5,406 bases of DNA from Gammaproteobacteria bacterium (lineage in GTDB: Bacteria > Pseudomonadota > Gammaproteobacteria > SZUA-152). Where the stretch lies: the NCBI GenBank assembly GCA_024762755.1, contig JANTGX010000171.1:1-5406 (forward strand), written 5' to 3'. A program made the position numbers and the translations under genes. Below, piece after piece: positions 4,998-5,406 of the stretch. How positions within the stretch are numbered: the first letter of the stretch is position 1; each line of letters begins with the position of its first letter. Below the pieces are notes generated by a model. The model searched no databases. It worked only from the letters and a program-made list of their open reading frames with translations, and was not told where the DNA came from.

Positions 4998-5406
4998 GTG
5001 TCAGACGGCCGCATGATGGTGTTCACTGGGAACGCCAATCCGCAACTCGCACGATCGGTGGTGAATTACCTCAATCTGCCGTTGGGACGGGCCAACGTGG
5101 GCAAGTTCAGCGATGGCGAGATCGCGGTGGAGATCATGGAGAACGTGCGTGGTCGGGATGTCTTCATGGTCCAGTCCACCTGCGCGCCCACCAACGACAA
5201 CCTGATGGAGTTGCTGGTGATGATCGATGCCCTGCGCCGGGCATCCGCCTATCGCATCACCGCCGTGATTCCCTATTTCGGCTATTCGCGCCAGGACCGT
5301 CGGGCGCGCTCGGCCCGCGTGCCGCTGACCGCCAAGCTGGTGGCGGACATGATCACCACCGCCGGCGCCGACCGGGTGCTGACCGTGGATCTGCATGCCG
5401 ACCAGG
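4998..5406 (+). CDS. prs: Ribose-phosphate pyrophosphokinase (PRPP synthase), 5' part
   Basis: Prs transfers pyrophosphate from ATP to ribose 5-phosphate, making PRPP for purine, pyrimidine, histidine, tryptophan and NAD synthesis in the cytoplasm. The window contains the first 136 residues of a family usually near 315, and the frame is open to the edge. From the GTG start the protein reads MSDGRMMVFTGNANPQLA. KFSDGEI, NVRGRDVF and STCAPTNDNLMELL follow. Next comes the flexible catalytic loop in IPYFGYSRQDRR, then SARVPLTAKLVADM and the metal/ATP-binding DLHADQ (131-136, with His133). All are standard for class I PRPP synthases. The ribose-phosphate-binding loop would lie beyond the window. 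The gene is 105 nt from the tRNA and may be read from the upstream transcript, from a promoter in that spacer, or both. Confidence 0.96.
   Translation, partial: MSDGRMMVFTGNANPQLARSVVNYLNLPLGRANVGKFSDGEIAVEIMENVRGRDVFMVQSTCAPTNDNLMELLVMIDALRRASAYRITAVIPYFGYSRQDRRARSARVPLTAKLVADMITTAGADRVLTVDLHADQ

Noticed and set aside
1..5406. CRISPR array, toxin-antitoxin pair, defence system or phage genes
   Set aside because: No regularly spaced long repeats and no such gene families are visible. All confident coding regions are housekeeping genes.

Overview
This window comes from a GC-rich bacterial chromosome, most likely a gammaproteobacterium. The evidence is the gene content and order: hemA divergent from a TPR lipoprotein gene, lolB, ispE, tRNA-Gln(UUG), then prs. 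LolB and the LbcA-like lipoprotein point to a Gram-negative with an outer membrane. The same order is known from Pseudomonas. The exact genus cannot be read from this sequence.

Layout. Positions 1-162 hold no gene. Positions 1-90 are clearly poorer in GC (44 of 90 bases) than the genes around them and look like the end of a dispersed repeat or a relic of an insertion element. hemA (glutamyl-tRNA reductase) lies on the minus strand at 163-1422. A divergent control region of about 180 bp at 1423-1605 separates it from a plus-strand cluster. That cluster is an LbcA-type TPR lipoprotein (1606-3330), lolB (3330-3938, sharing one base with the gene before), ispE (3942-4814, a 3-nt gap) and tRNA-Gln (4818-4892, 3 nt after the ispE stop). 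After a 105-nt AT-richer spacer with short iterated repeats, prs (PRPP synthase) starts at a GTG at 4998 and runs off the window.

How the genes work together. HemA makes the first committed intermediate of tetrapyrroles from glutamyl-tRNA. The LbcA-like protein is predicted to be an outer-membrane lipoprotein that recruits the periplasmic protease CtpA and so controls peptidoglycan hydrolases. LolB inserts lipoproteins, probably including the LbcA-like protein itself, into the outer membrane. IspE makes isoprenoid precursors, which feed undecaprenyl carriers and quinones. Prs makes PRPP for nucleotides, histidine and NAD. The tight packing from 1606 to 4892 suggests one transcript that also carries the tRNA.

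This is mostly a conserved housekeeping locus, and I see no convincing new biological system. The points worth a second look are the repeat-like segment downstream of hemA (where prfA is often found), possible competing hairpins in the lbcA leader, the extreme closeness of the ispE stop and the tRNA, and the iterated ATTCAAC-type repeats before prs.
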